Shown here in pieces: positions 27,301 to 42,300 of a stretch of DNA of 64,000 nucleotides (within the stretch, counting starts at the first letter, position 1; every line of letters begins with the position of its first letter). Both the position numbers and the translations under genes were made by a program. Below the pieces are notes generated by a model, which was not told the origin of the DNA, ran no database searches, and worked only from the letters and a program-made list of their open reading frames with translations. Location: contig CM055903.1 in the NCBI GenBank assembly GCA_029582155.1, positions 40,221,353-40,285,352 on the forward strand. The letters are read 5' to 3'. Source of the DNA: Panopea generosa (lineage: Eukaryota > Mollusca > Bivalvia > Adapedonta > Hiatellidae).

Positions 27301-30300
27301 AAAGGGTTTTCTCACCATCTTATTTCAACAAAGCTAGAATAAAATCCCCACTTAAAATGGTTTAATTTGTACATAAATTGAAGAAAAAATACGAAAAACA
27401 CCTGGATGTTGCCTACCGGATGTTAACAAATTCGAGAAACCCGGTCTAAAAGTAGGCACCTTAAAAAGTTGGATCCTAAAAAGTCGGTGCATCGGTTATA
27501 GCGGTCCCGTTTATTAAATATATTTAAGACTTAACTATTAATGTTTCCTTTTATAAAATTTATAATTATTTGGAAATACACTGACACCTTATGAAAATTA
27601 CAGAATCAAACATTAAAAATGCAAACTTCTCAATTGTATTAACTTTGAAATATGACAAGTTGTCCATTTATAAACACTCCTTTACTATATTTTTATGGCA
27701 ATAATATTCTTATATTGGGAAGAAACATGTATTTGAAATGCACATTAATGGATAGTTGGATACCCCCGGTTTCTCAGCATTTATTTCAACAAATAAAATC
27801 CCCACTTAAAACGGTTTAAATTTTTAACATCTATATAGATTAAAGCATTTTGTCCATTGGAAATACCCAGATGTGGTGACAGTCAAAATTTGGTTACTGT
27901 GGTCCCGTTTATGCAGAATATTAAGGGGATAGGGAAAAAAAGAATTTTTAAGGATAATCTATTTGTGTTTACTTTTATAGAATTGGTATTCATTTGGAAA
28001 TACACAAATTCTATATGAAAAATACAATTTGCTTCTATATTGAATCAAACATTAAAACATAAATTGTAATATTCAAATATGACTAGTCATCAAGAAAATT
28101 CATAGAATAGGATAGGACACTTGTATTGGATAGGAAACTTGCATCTCAACATTAAATGTTGATGAAATAGCACACAAAGGATTAATTATTTGGCTAGATA
28201 TTGAAGCTTGAAGGAAAATGTATTATAATTAACTTGTTATTTTAGCTGCAGTATAGATATTTTGTAATCAAAAGTGTTTCAGTAATTATAAACACAAATT
28301 TCTGGGAATGATATTGTTTTGATGAGAATATCTCTCTGCAATGCAAGAATTTTGAATTTGAATGGAAGTTAAGATAATTGAAAACGAGATATTGTGAGAC
28401 TTTGTGTAAATACACGAACGTTCACAAAATCTCAATCAGATGCCTTTCCTTCTTTATATAATTCCTTGCTAGTCATCCATTAAAAAAACTTTCAATTTTT
28501 CTTTGTATTCATTTTATTGCAGCAATTTTCTAAATAGAAACACACTTAAAAATGCACCATTCATGAGAGTCAAACTTAAAAAAATCAACCCACCCCTCCC
28601 ATTTTTAGCAACATGCTTTCAAAAATTCCTGGGGGAAACCCTGCTTTACAAATAATCTACATAGAAAAGAGCACTTATTTTTTTTACCCACAGAGCATAA
28701 AATTTAATTGTGATATATACCACCATGCATAAAATTTTAATTTGATAAAATACCACCATGCACAAAATAAAAAAAAATAAGAGGTTAAAATCCCCTTTCT
28801 AATGTTTTCTTATTGTAACACTTGCAAAATTACTAGTCTGGACGGTTGCCTACTTTCTTTGAAGTACGCCAACGTTACACTTTTGATCTAATGCCGATAT
28901 GCAAGTGATTACATCACAAATTACCACAGGTTGAGAATTAAATAAAGGGGCACTACAGATAACAAACAAAAAAAACACAACATAATAATAATTAAAGCTT
29001 AGTGTTTATTTGTAACTAGTTGTCTTCTTAAATGTTTATTTTTATTTTTAAAAAAAGAATTACTATTAAATTGATACAATCTGTAAAGAGAGTTATGTTT
29101 ATAACTACACATGCCTAAATTTATATACAGAATGAACACGCTGTCCCTTTCATTAACACCTTGTGCCAATGTCCGATAACGTCACTCTGACAGTGAAACA
29201 AACATTATTATGACACATATTATTTACTCCCTACTACCGATAAAGGTTTAATCTAATTTGACCTCATTTTGCTCACCCGATGACAAACAATCAGGTTCTG
29301 GATGCCCAAAGACAATTTCACAGTCCAATTTATGTTTTTTACGACCACTAAGAAATATCTGCCTTTCCCCATGATTTTTTCAGACGCTGGGGAAAGAATG
29401 AGGCATAGGGCATGGGATGACAAATCTGAGAATGTGGATGTTATTTTCACTGCTGACGCAATGTCCGTATTTAGATTTTTTGTCACAATAGACTTTGCAT
29501 TACTTGGTGTTTCTTTTTGTGCAGAATAAATTAGCGTTTTACACCATCTGACAAACAGCGCAGATATGCATACAATTATAGCAACGTCGCCGTATAATTG
29601 AATCGGCGTTTTTGCAGAATAGTATACACGTTTGAATATTCATATCCGTAGTGAAGTATTTGTAAACGTACCCGATACGTCAAATATTGATATATATAAC
29701 TCGTGAAATTTACTTGAGGAGATAACGTTGTGACACGACATCTCGGCATAAATATAATAAAGTAGGCGGAGTTATGGGCGGGGTTACAGCCTGCTACGAG
29801 TATATTCCGACATCTGATTAGCTCGTACATTTCCGTGTTAATAATTTATTCACGACCAAGAATATGATTCTTGTCACCTTTCGGGAAATCCGAAGGTATA
29901 GTTTATAGATAATTATACTTTGTTTCAAACAAACAAATTAAATCATATGTTGTTGTCGGGTGATGTAATTATATTATGGCGATCTTAACAAAAAAGATCA
30001 ATCAGTTTGGGATGAAAAAGTTAATTGAAGACAATCCCTAACATAAACAACACCAGTGTATCGAGTGTCCAATTGTGCAGTCGTGTAAAATGTTACACTT
30101 GGTCCTAATGTATTTCAATCGTTACAACACACGCGTCAGTGGCAAACATGTAGGTCAAATTAAGGTAAATTTAAAAGACCTGCAGTTTCTGCTTCGATAA
30201 AGATAAAACGCTCGCCGAAATCTTGACGCTGCGGGATAATGACTTTGGAAATCTAGGCACGCGATACACGGGGAAGGACAATTTTATGTTTTTGTATACG

Positions 30301-33300
30301 ACAATAGGAAATATCTGGGCATAAAATGTATAAAATTTCGAGAAGAAAAACGGTCTTGAAGAAAAAAACGGTTCAGAGACGGAAGTACCGGCAAGGCATA
30401 AAATTTTAATAAACTTTTACCCTACAAGGCATCATTTTTTTTATGAAAACACCAACCAGGCATTAAATTTTAATTATACTGCCGTCCGACCCCCCCCATA
30501 CATCTAATTCTGGAAAAGCCCATATTTAAATTAATAAAATAAAAAAATCAAATCGTAACGTAACTTACATTCAACAGTTAGCATGTATTCCCTGGAGTCA
30601 CGGGCCCCTCCACTGCGAAGACTTCTCACTCGACATGAATATTTCCCAGAATCCTCTAGATTGACATTCTGTATATTGAGGATGCGGTTACTGTCTGTCA
30701 GCTTGTAGCGATCCAGGTCGTAGTTCAGCTGGGGGAAACTCCACTCGTATTTCATTGGCATCCTAAATCAGTATATATTAATATTTTGTGTTGAGATCAC
30801 CATATTAATTTGTTTATTTAAGCATTGTGTATATTTGGACTGTGCAATACAATACGTATCATAGAACCATAGTCTCAATTAGTACACTTTATGAAATAAC
30901 TACTGAAACAAATCTCGTTATGCTCGCACATCCGTTCTACTGTTTCTACATTATCTACTTGCTTTTGAAAGAAAACTGAGCTGCAATAAAAGGATTCTGT
31001 GCTGTGAAAAGTACCATTTTTATTAATTAGTCAGCATGTTTTGCACAGTCAATCAGACCTGATTAGCTCAGTTGTTAGCATGTCTGACTATCAATCTAGG
31101 GATCGTGAGTTTGAATACCCACCCAGCTTCAATCTCCGTGATGACTGATATACGACATTGCTGCCCATTATCATTCGTATCTCACCACTGATTGTAGTGG
31201 GAAAATTATTAGTTACTTGTGGAGATGGGGTGTGCTCGAGTACTGGTTAACCTTCCAGGATCCCAGGAAAGAATGGTTATGTTAGCCAATAGTCTGATAG
31301 CCATTGATGGCATAAAAATGACGCTAAATATTCAATCAATCCATGTTTACATGTTAAAATATTAGTGAGATGGATTTTGCAAAATGTGTACATATTTAAA
31401 CATTGTATAGAATATTGAGATTTCATTGAATTGTGTTTCGACTAAAATTAATCCCCATCATAAAATTGTGAGAATTTTCTTAAATGTTACTGTTAATGTT
31501 AAAAACAGACAAGTTTTAGAACTAGTGACTGCAAGTAAAACTGCCAAGGTACCAAAAAGCAAAGTTGAAATGCACATACATGTAAGGTTTTACATAGATC
31601 CTTCCCCAGCTGATCCTTCCCAGCAAGTTTCAATTAAATCTGACCACAGATGTAGGAGGTTATTGGCACAAGACAGACAGACAGAAATCACAAAAAAACA
31701 TGTCTTCCTTTCCTGAGAGAGGGAGCACAATATGTCAACCTGAGAGCAGAAGACATAACAAGAATGAAGAAAAAAATTTCTACAATTCACAGAAACAGAA
31801 TAATCCAAACAGACGAATACATACGTTCCATAAGCAAAACACTCCAGACTGATATTCATCCCAGTAATTGCTTTTGAAGGTATGAGCTTGATAAAACCAT
31901 CCTGTATCTCAGGGTCGTATTCGCCACCACCTGGAATATATATCACATAATTTACGGTGCAGGAGTGTGATATAACCCATGACTAGTTTTCATATTAACC
32001 GCGTGTATTATCAGTCTCAATTGATCGCTCAGTGTTTTCCATATTACTCTGCTCCCAGATGTAAAATGCTGAACAACTTTCCCACTTGCCCGAATATATA
32101 AAATAAATGATGTTGATTTGTCATGGTAAAATTAAGTTATTTCGACATGTGATATCATACAACATCAAAAGGAAACCAATACGGCTGATTTCCTCTCATT
32201 CCTTATGGAGATCATCTGTTTAATTAATGATAAATGTACCATTTCCCTGAGTTATTTGAAACAAACGCGAGTTATTTGATAATAAGATTTTTACATTCAT
32301 GATCATCTATTATTTAACTTATTAAACTTGACACAAATTATGTAATGCTCATCACAGTCTCACATAAGATAAATTTGCAAACTTGTTTAATAATTTCAAT
32401 AATATAAATGAGCACTCACGTAAGATTCTCTATACATAGTATAAAGCTGTCTAAAGTAATGTCTCTGATCAATATATTACAACCCCTGATCAATATTTAA
32501 AAAACCCTGATCAATATCTAACAACCCCTGATCAATATCTAACAACCCCTGATCAATATCTAACAACCCCTGATCAATATTCAACAACCCCTAATCAATA
32601 TTTAACAACCCCTGATCAATATCTAACAACCCCTGATCAATATTTAACAACCCCTAATCAATATCTAACAACCCCTGATCAATATCTAACAATCCCTGAT
32701 CAATATTTCACAACCCCTTTAGAAGCAAGATTACCATTTAGGCATCTGCATGCAATTTTTCAACCAAATTTAAGTAAATATAAATGTCAGAGAAATATAA
32801 AAGAACTTTAAGAATCAAGTCAATAACATATTAAAAATATCGAAAATCAAGTTTATAAATATGTTTATAGAAAAGCCACAATAACACAAAATATGTGTTA
32901 AGTCATAGGAATATAGAAACAGTAGTTGGAAGAGTAAGAGGGCAGAAACAAGTTTTTCAACATTGATTCAAATTATCCTTCTTATCAACTTTAATAACAT
33001 TATTTCTATCTACATAACTATCATAGCTGCAAGGAGCCTTGGTGATGCTGTTAATGAGTTATCCCCTTGTAACTTGTTTTCAAAATCAGGTAAAACTGAC
33101 CTTGACCTTTAACCCAGTAATCTTAAAATTATTAAAATGACTTCAGTGACACTGCTGTGGATTTATATTGGCATTAATGCAGCGCTTCACAAATTATAAA
33201 ATGTTTATCATGAACAGTAAAACAGTGAAGTAGTTGATTGCCAAACTTTAAAACAATCTTCACCAAAAATGGGTTGAATACTACAATAACACTTAATTCT

Positions 33301-36300
33301 TCAAGTAATGGTAGCAGAGCTGAAAATTTACACCATTTATAATGTAAATATTTGGGGAGCCACCCCAAACTATGGCGACAAGGAATGCAAACTTACCACT
33401 AGATGTTATATTCAGAGTTATCCCCATACTGGTCCTGCTGGGAGGTTGGGAGGCCCCAATGTAGTTCTGATGTAAGCTGGTACTGGTCAGGGTTGCCACA
33501 CAGTAATATATTCCGTTATCCGAGCTGGTCACTTCAGAAAACATCAGTTTACCATCACCAGATATGAAGAGATGATAATTTAGGGCTGGTCTTACAAATT
33601 CCCCAAATTTGCTTCCATCTATGGCTTCTTTCATCCATGTGTAGCGTATACCTTAAATTAGACAGTTACATCAGTTGCATAGTCTTAACCAGGGCCCCTA
33701 GTTCAAAGCACTTAACAACAAGTTAAGATGAATTTTTGAATCATGGTATTTTGAGATTTAAAAACATTCCAGGTAACAATTTCCTGGCATGCTAAATGTA
33801 CTTCTACTTCCCTTACCCATTAATGTTGTATGGTGTTTAGCGTCGCTTTCAACAATTTTCAGTCATATCGCGACGGTGTCTACTTGAGACAGTATTCTAA
33901 GCGCTGTCACACTGGAGTATCATGCCGCAGACACAATGTATGGTACCCCACCCAGTCACATTATACTGACACCAGGCCGAGCAGACCTAGAACTCTCCTC
34001 TAAATGCTGAGCGTCAAGCGAGGAAGCTTCTAGTACCATTTTTAAAGTCTTTGGTATGACCCGGTCGGGGATCGAACCCACGACCTTCCGCATGCCAGGC
34101 GGATGCTCTACCACTAGACTTGTTTTTCATATTTACAAAAGTAGAACATATTTACCAGTAAAGAACAATTGTTCTCCTGATATTTAATTTATACATGTGC
34201 CGCTGAAATCGAATAGATAAAAGTTGAAAAGCCTTTTACTGTAACATGCAACTCAAACAATAGATGACCAAGACATTCTTACCTTCACTACGTTTGGAGG
34301 GAATCTCTGGGCACAATAATGTTGTGCCCTTATTGGAAACTGGGTTGACAGTTGCAGTCTGAACATTGGAGAACTCGCCAAGAGCTGAAAAAAAGTAAGA
34401 ATATTAGCATAATCCTTACCATTAAAGTTGAATTTACATGAGCTATCACAGAACATAAAATGTTTAGCTTTTTCATGGAACAAATGTCTGAACATTTAGC
34501 ATCATGTTTATACCATCGAGTGCTAACTCGCAATCAATTAACCTAGCCACTCTTTCCTGGAATCCTGGAAGGTTAACAATTACTCAAGCACACCTATCTC
34601 CACAACTGATAACTTTCCCACTTGAATCAGTAGTGAGAGACTATTGACAATGAGAAGCAATGTCGTATATCAATCAATATCACGGAGACTGTAACCAGGC
34701 AGGGAATCAAAATTGAACTGGTTATTGAAATCAGCGAAGAATTTTTTGCATTAATCTGCATGGCCATGCTTGCCTGCAATTTATGTGTAAGTCTGGTCAT
34801 AGTCAATGCTGGTACGACAGTACAAACAAGGCAAAACAAGATATTGGTGGAACCGATGGAAGCTCCCTGAACATGTACTTGATTGAGTAGTAGCTGCATT
34901 GTTTGTAATGGGAAAGGGGGGTGTAAAGGGAAATTAATGTTTAGAAGAGATGTTTGGTTCTTCAGTCTGCACTGCCACACTTTGACCTCTTCTGCATTAT
35001 TCATGTTTTAAGTCTCGTTGTGCTTCCATGTTCTTGAAGAACAAAACAATGATGTGTGGTAATGGACAGAATCAAAGGACCATAACTCTGTGTAAAGTCA
35101 TAGAAATAAAACACAAAGACATTTCACACACAGTCCACTTGGAAGTGATGCTTCCTGGCAAGTTTCATAAAATTCCAGCTACTTGAATGAGAAATGGAGA
35201 GGACAAGGATTTGGTAATGGATGCAATCTAAGGGCCACAACTCTGTAAAAAATCATCAAACGTAAACACTTAAAAAGTATGCATATCTCCACTTGGTAAT
35301 GATACATCATAGCTAGTTTCATAAAATTCTAACATGGGGTTGTAGAGAAATAGCACGGACAAAAATTTGGTCACAGACGGAATGAAACGGCAATAACTTC
35401 ATGAAAAATCATCGAACCGGAACACAAAGACAATATGCGCATCTGCACTTGATAATGATGCATCCTAGCAAGTTTCATAAAATTCCAACCTGAGGTTGTA
35501 GAGAAAGAGCGTGGACAATAATTTGGTCAGAGACTCAATTAAAGGGCCATAACTCCATAAAATATCATCGAACCGGAATACAAAGACAATATACACATCT
35601 CCACTTGGTAAGGATGCATCCTAGCAAGTTTCATAAAATTCCAACCAGAGGTTGTAGAGAAATAGCCCAGACCAGAACTTGGGGATGCACACATTAATGA
35701 AGTGGTGACTATATGCTTACCCCCTTTGGGGGAGCATAATAAAGTAAGTTTTTTACCAGGGTTAGATATTACTATCTCACCCTAGAGTCAAGACAAAATT
35801 CTCGCACTGTGATGCTGGAACTATCTGGGTGACGTTACATGTAAAATATATGACATAAATCATATAATTACACGTCTTAAAAGCCATTGTTGTATAATCT
35901 ATAATAATAAGTTAAGTTAAAATAATAATTCAATGTGTTTGGTATGCTAAAAAAAGAATCATTCATGGCTTTTTTCAGTTCCGATAGAAAATTCTGTCCC
36001 TTGGGACAGTTTTCAGAGGAACAAGGCATTTCCACTAAAAAAGTTATCTCTTGGAATAACATTTTCTATTCAAACCTAAAACCGATGTAAGATTCTTATA
36101 TGGTATACTCAGAAGTCCAAAGTAAAGAATACTTAAATACATAAAAACATAAATCTAAGACGAGCAGTCAGGTGATCCTTACTTTAGACTGGTTCCAATT
36201 AAACTGCATTAAAAAATTATGGTTTCATTGATACTGATTGTATAATTGATAAATAACTAGCCAAATTAAGTTTTGTTTTTAAGTAAATGTTTTTAAGTGT

Positions 36301-39300
36301 TTTAAGTAAAACCTAAAATGTTCAATGGTGAACCGTTAAACAGAAGCCTGGCAGGTAAGCTTAAAATTATATCATTATTTCATGGCCTAATTTAAAAGTA
36401 TATTTTTCAAACAGCTAAAGTGGTGCCAATAACTTTTGAAAAAAGTATTTTAAGAAATGGTGGCAAAAAAGTTTGTAGCCAACTCACTATCAAATGACAA
36501 TTGTGTTGGTGAACTCAAGATCACGCCTTCTGAGTTTGATGCTTGACACTGATACACGCCCGCATCCAACCTGTCAGTAGGATTTTGTATTGACAAGCGT
36601 CCATTAGTAATTGTGTAGCGGGAGTCCAGCATTGTATTGACACTTTCCTGTGTATTAGTTCTCGTCCACAGATACGATGGCTGGGGTATGCCACTGGCAA
36701 TACACTCCAGAAAGACGCTTGTCGTCCGACTCAGGATCACGGTGTCCTTGGCCTCCACAATGAACTTGGGTCCTCGCTTGACTTCATTTATATCAGAGTA
36801 TGGTATGCCATAATCTGAAACATAATAAATAATGGAATTTTGGGTCTGTGACTGGGTCTCTGAATATTTTCTTCTTAATGGCTACATTAATTCTATAAAT
36901 AAAAATGTGTGTATGTCTCAATCTCAGTCTCTATACACTTGTTATTGTTGAATCCATGATTCATATTTTTGTTTAGTTAAAAGTGTTTATTTATGATATA
37001 TCATTGTATGCATTTATTTAAGGTTGTATGATAAATAAAAAAGACAATTTTATATTTTAAAATATTTTGTTTCGTAAAGTACTGCTTTGAATTGTACCTT
37101 AACATATATAACCTTGATACCATTGTCTATGAAATAAATACAAGCTAATAATGCATATTAAATAGCACACAGGCTTTGAAACAATTAATTTTGGGTTTAT
37201 TAAGACATTTAGGACTACAAGTTTCTGCGAAAAATGGTTTGGCTAGTTGGTTTCAAATTTGGCCAGTTGAAATTTTAGGCACTGGCCAAAATTGCCAGTG
37301 CACAAAAAAGTTAAATTCTAGCCCTGTACTTAGTCGGAAAGAAACCCATATAACTTGAAGAAATAGGTGCAATTTTCTACAACAACATGTGTTACTTTCT
37401 ATAAATAAGTGTTTAAAAAAGTTGTCTATTTACATTTGTATTCGTGATTGATTTAAGTGAAACTGATTTCGGATAGGTGATTACCGAAAATCCAAATATT
37501 TATTATTGTCGCTCAGGAATTATCGGATTCAGGATAGTTGTAGCATTTAGAGCGGGACGCAAATTAATCGACAACAACCACACCACATTCTGTAAAACAC
37601 GCATTACAGAAACAGGAAAGAACACATGTTTCTGAACAAAAAGTTCATAAAATAGCTTTCTCTGGCTCCCAAATTTAAAATTGATTTTTCAACAAGATTT
37701 GTAAATAAACGCGATAAATAATCAATGAATTGATCGAAAACCTCAACTAAATCACTAAGTGTTCGGGAGCTTGTTAAGTTTGTTCGAACTGAGACTGTGA
37801 CTTCTTATTGCTATAAACAACATATCTTTTAATTGATTTGTGCCGGCAAACAATGGTCTGTCATTTATCACACACTGTCTTGTGTTTGTTTATGGAACTA
37901 TTTGCCAAATAGTGTAGCACAGTGCACCTTGGGATATTTATAACATGGTTCCGCTTATATCGCGGTTTCGTTCCGTGGATCCCGGCTACCAAGTTATAAT
38001 GGAACCCAAGTGTATTATTATACCCGAGGTATGTAAAAATCACCTCAATGACTTATTCCTATGGAAACTTTCCAGATAGTATAATAAGACATTAAATACA
38101 TTCCTGGGTGCAAAACTCTTTAGAAAGACTCAAACGTTTTCAAAAAAATTTACGTATGCTAATTTACCTTTTCTTCATATTATATTTTATATATATTTGT
38201 ACATAACAATCTTCTTTACGCTGGAAAAATACTGTATTCCTATAATCCGGTGTGTGACAAGTAATTAAAAATGTTAAAAAAAGTGACACAACAAAATCAA
38301 TTCGAAAGTTTTTTACTTATATATCTAAGTATTGAAATAATATAACTTCTTAAAATACCTTTGAAATAAAATTACCCGTGAAATTTGTATACATGATTTT
38401 TTCATTCAGACTGCTTTTTTAAATAGCAGATTTGAACAAAAATGTTACTGATTTATCAAGTTTAAGGCTTTACTTACCTGCATCAATATAATATATTTTT
38501 TAGTAAGCTATTAACATTCTGAAGTTTTGGCTTGAAATTTTCATTTTGGCAGCCATCTTGGATTTCTCGGATGGCCACCACTTATGCCGACTTATGCCTG
38601 TCGTTACATAAACTACAAGCCCTGACAAACATTTTGGTATATAACATTGCTTGTGGCAATGACTGTCCCGCCTACCCATATTGTTAATGAACTATTTAGC
38701 TCATAGTCACCCTACCATTGACCTTGTATTTGTATGTGCTGCATTCGAGTCCTTGTCTGGTTAGTATTGTTTCTGAGGCCCTCAGGTCAGGCCCTGGATC
38801 AAACTGTGACCTTTGGCATGAGTAGCCAGCACTCTATCCACTTCCCTTTCACCCCACCTTTGTGGTTGCCATTAAAGGATGTAACATAAAATTTCTATAA
38901 TGTTGCAAAAGCCTCTACTCACCAAAATCCCTGTATTGTAGATTGATTCTATACACCTCATTTTTACTGATTTCACAAATATAGGGACGAGCCGCCGTCC
39001 TGTCTGGAATAACGGCCAAACCATATAGTCCTCCTGTAATAAAACACCAACAAAATCAAATCAGGATGACAATATATATTGCTTAGTTGTCATTTTCCTG
39101 ATTCAAGATTCACAAAGACTGTTTAAATTTGTATCATGGCAATCTGTGCCGAGTTGTCTAAAAATCTCTTCATGGTTTCACAAGTTATGGAGCAATTTGT
39201 GATTGATGGACGAACAGACAGACATCTAAGCTTAAAACAGTATGTCTCCTTCAAAAGGGTGAAGCATATAATTCTATTACTTTAGCTATAAAACATTCTT

Positions 39301-42300
39301 ACTCAAGAAGTCATATTTGTAAGCCACAAGAACTCTGCTTTTATCGTTGTTCACTGGTTCCAACCGGTCGATCCACATGCTTGATATTAAAGAAATCTCA
39401 ACGTTTGTGGCCGTCCACACATATCTGTAATTATCAGCAACTATGATCCCTGTGTCTCTCTCCCCGCTTGTATACCACATATTCCTGAACAAAGAAGGCA
39501 CATTAAACATGACATTTCTATCACTTTTTTTCTAGGCCAGGGCTAGAATTTAACTTTTTTGTGCATTGGCAATTTTGGCCAGTGCCTAAAATTTCAACTG
39601 GCCAAATTTGAAACCAACCGGCCAAACCAATTTTTGCAGAAACTTGTAGTCCTAAATGTCTTAATAAACCTAAAATTAATTGTTTCAAAGCTTACATGTT
39701 ATTTAATATATGTATGCATTATTAGCTTGTATTTGGTATCAAGGTTATTATATATGTTAAGGTACAATTCAAAGCAGTACTTTACGAAACAAAATATTTT
39801 AAAATATAAAATTGTCTTTGTTATTTATCATACTACCATAAATAAATGCATACAATGATATATCATAGATATACACTTTTCACTAAATAAAAATATGAAT
39901 CATGGATTCAACAATAACAAGTGTACAGAGACTGAGATTGAGACAAACACACATTTCTATTTATAAAATTAATATAGCCAATGGCCGTTCGTTTAAAAAT
40001 TAGATCTAGCTAAGGACGATTGTTTAACATGTGTAAATGATAAGCTGTCGCTCCCATTTCATTACAGTATTAACAGAAGGATTATTTCTCTTTTTTCTTG
40101 TTGGGACTCATTTTCATTCGTCGGTTCAATGGAGAAAAAGATGTTATTTTATCAGCAATTTTAACAGCTCACAAAATATATAAACAATAAATTTGACGGG
40201 TTTCAACTTTACTATTATTTTATAAAGTGAATGCGCGATCGATCAAACTAGACGCAGTCTTCTCATTATGTTGTTGACAGGTTTAAACTTTACTTCCTTT
40301 TTGCAGAATGAACTCGAGGTGTAATCCCAACTGATTTTTGTTCTTTATTCTATAGTAAATAATAAAAGTTTGAAGGCTTGTCATTCATAGAGAAACCCAA
40401 ATGAAAGAAGTGAAACTTACATTTTACTGTTTATCAACATCTGCACTTTCAAAAGATGATGAGAAAAGTAGGGGTCATGTGTCATATAAGAGATTCCGAA
40501 ATCATGTATTCATACCCAAATTACCAAGCATCAATTTTTTTTTTCTAAATTCACAATTCAAACATGACAATGCTATCAAAATGTTCAAAATACATCAATA
40601 ATGCCATTTAAATAAAAAAAGAGCATTAAAATAAGGAAAATGCATTTTTAAAGAAGAAGAAATAACCGCCATTATGCAACCCCACGGAAGCACTTCCTTT
40701 TTCCAATGGTGGTACTATGTCTCGAGATCAAAAACAATTGGACGCAGTTTTCTCATATAAATATTTAATACATGTCATTGACAATCGTGCTGCTAGGGGG
40801 TAATTTGGTGCGAGAAGCAAATGAAATTGGGTAAGATTGACAAGAACTCGTTATTTTTTACCAGAATAATACTTGTTTATTTTCAAACATCAATAAAATG
40901 AATACAATAAGTAATTTTCTCAACTTGAAATCCACTCACAAAAAAATGCCAGCTTAAGTAATTTCAACTCGCATTTTCAAAATACAGCTTGCATTTTGCG
41001 AGTGGCGACTGCTTAAATTCGAGCCCTGTAGGCCAGAAACTACATGCTCATATTGCAATATTATGTAATACAACTTGCAGTCTTTTGATCATTTGTCTCT
41101 CACCAAACAGGTCCGTTCAGAAACACTGCTTAAAATCGGAGCCGGCCATATCAAGTACATTTTTTTTAATGGGGCTTAATGTCATTTTCAACACATTTCA
41201 GGTTATATATGGCATATACAGTTTTACTGGTGGAGGAAGACCTCAGATGAGTAGAACCACCGTCCTTCCACAAGTAACTGGCAAACTTTCTCAAATAAAG
41301 TTTTTGGAGTGAGCGGAACTTAAACATATATCAAGTACACTCTTAATATTAAGCACCAAGTAAAGAGGACACAATAAAAAGATGTTACTGATAATAGTGT
41401 AAGTAATACCTTGCTACATCCAAACTTTTCAGACGGCTCCTTACAAAAAAATGCTCTGCATCATCATCAACAGAAAGCAGGATGGCACCATCACGCTGAA
41501 AATAAATGGAAAAGCAGAAAGTGGAACATATTGCCATTTTGAATATATGTCGCATATTCAGTTCATTTGGTGGAGAAAGACCTCAAAATTAATCTGGACA
41601 CCAATTGCCTTTCCATTTTCAACTGACAAACTCGTTTTGGACTAAGCTGGGTTTAATTGATTGAAAGAATATTTAGCGTCATTTTTATGCCATCAAGGGC
41701 TAACAGACGATCAGTAAACCTAGCTTTTTTTTCACCATATTGGGAAGATGACCCTTAAAATTGGGAATTTTAGCAGCATTTTCATCAACATTGGGAAAAC
41801 TTTTGCATTTAAGATATTAGTTCCAACTAAATAAAAATGTGTACACTTGTGTCTCTGGCCATTTAATTAAAGAATCAATGCCATACACAATTCAGAATGG
41901 GGAAAACTTTTTTTATTTTATCAAGGAATTATGGCAAATTTCCATTTACAATTATTGAAGCTTTCAACAAGGAGTTTTTACTACTCAATTGGGAAAAAAA
42001 AAATTTTGCCATTGGGAATATGACCCAATAACGGCTATTAAAATGGCGAAGAAAAACCACTTCAACTTAACCACTTTTTCCTTGGAACCTGGTAGGTTAA
42101 CCAGTACTGAAGCACACCACATCTCTGCAAGAAGCTGATAACTTTCCCAGTTGAATGAGCAATGACATACATACTTTATGAGATGCAATGTCAGTGTTTA
42201 CTCCAGAGCGTGTTTCTTGCACTTTTGACGCAATTAAATCTCATTTGACGCAATCAAGTTTGTTCAGTGCGTCTGCTATGACGCAACCTTAAAAATACAG

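Noticed and set aside
29253..29830. Several 75–84-codon frames on both strands in intron 10
   Set aside because: Overlapping, without domains, inside sequence related to a mobile element; no splice or start support.
32465..32720. CRISPR-like regular repeat
   Set aside because: Contiguous 21-bp units with no unique spacers, inside an intron of an animal gene.
34050..34122. Possible tRNA gene (good A and B boxes, minus strand)
   Set aside because: The 5' and 3' ends do not pair as an acceptor stem and the sequence continues into the body of a dispersed SINE.
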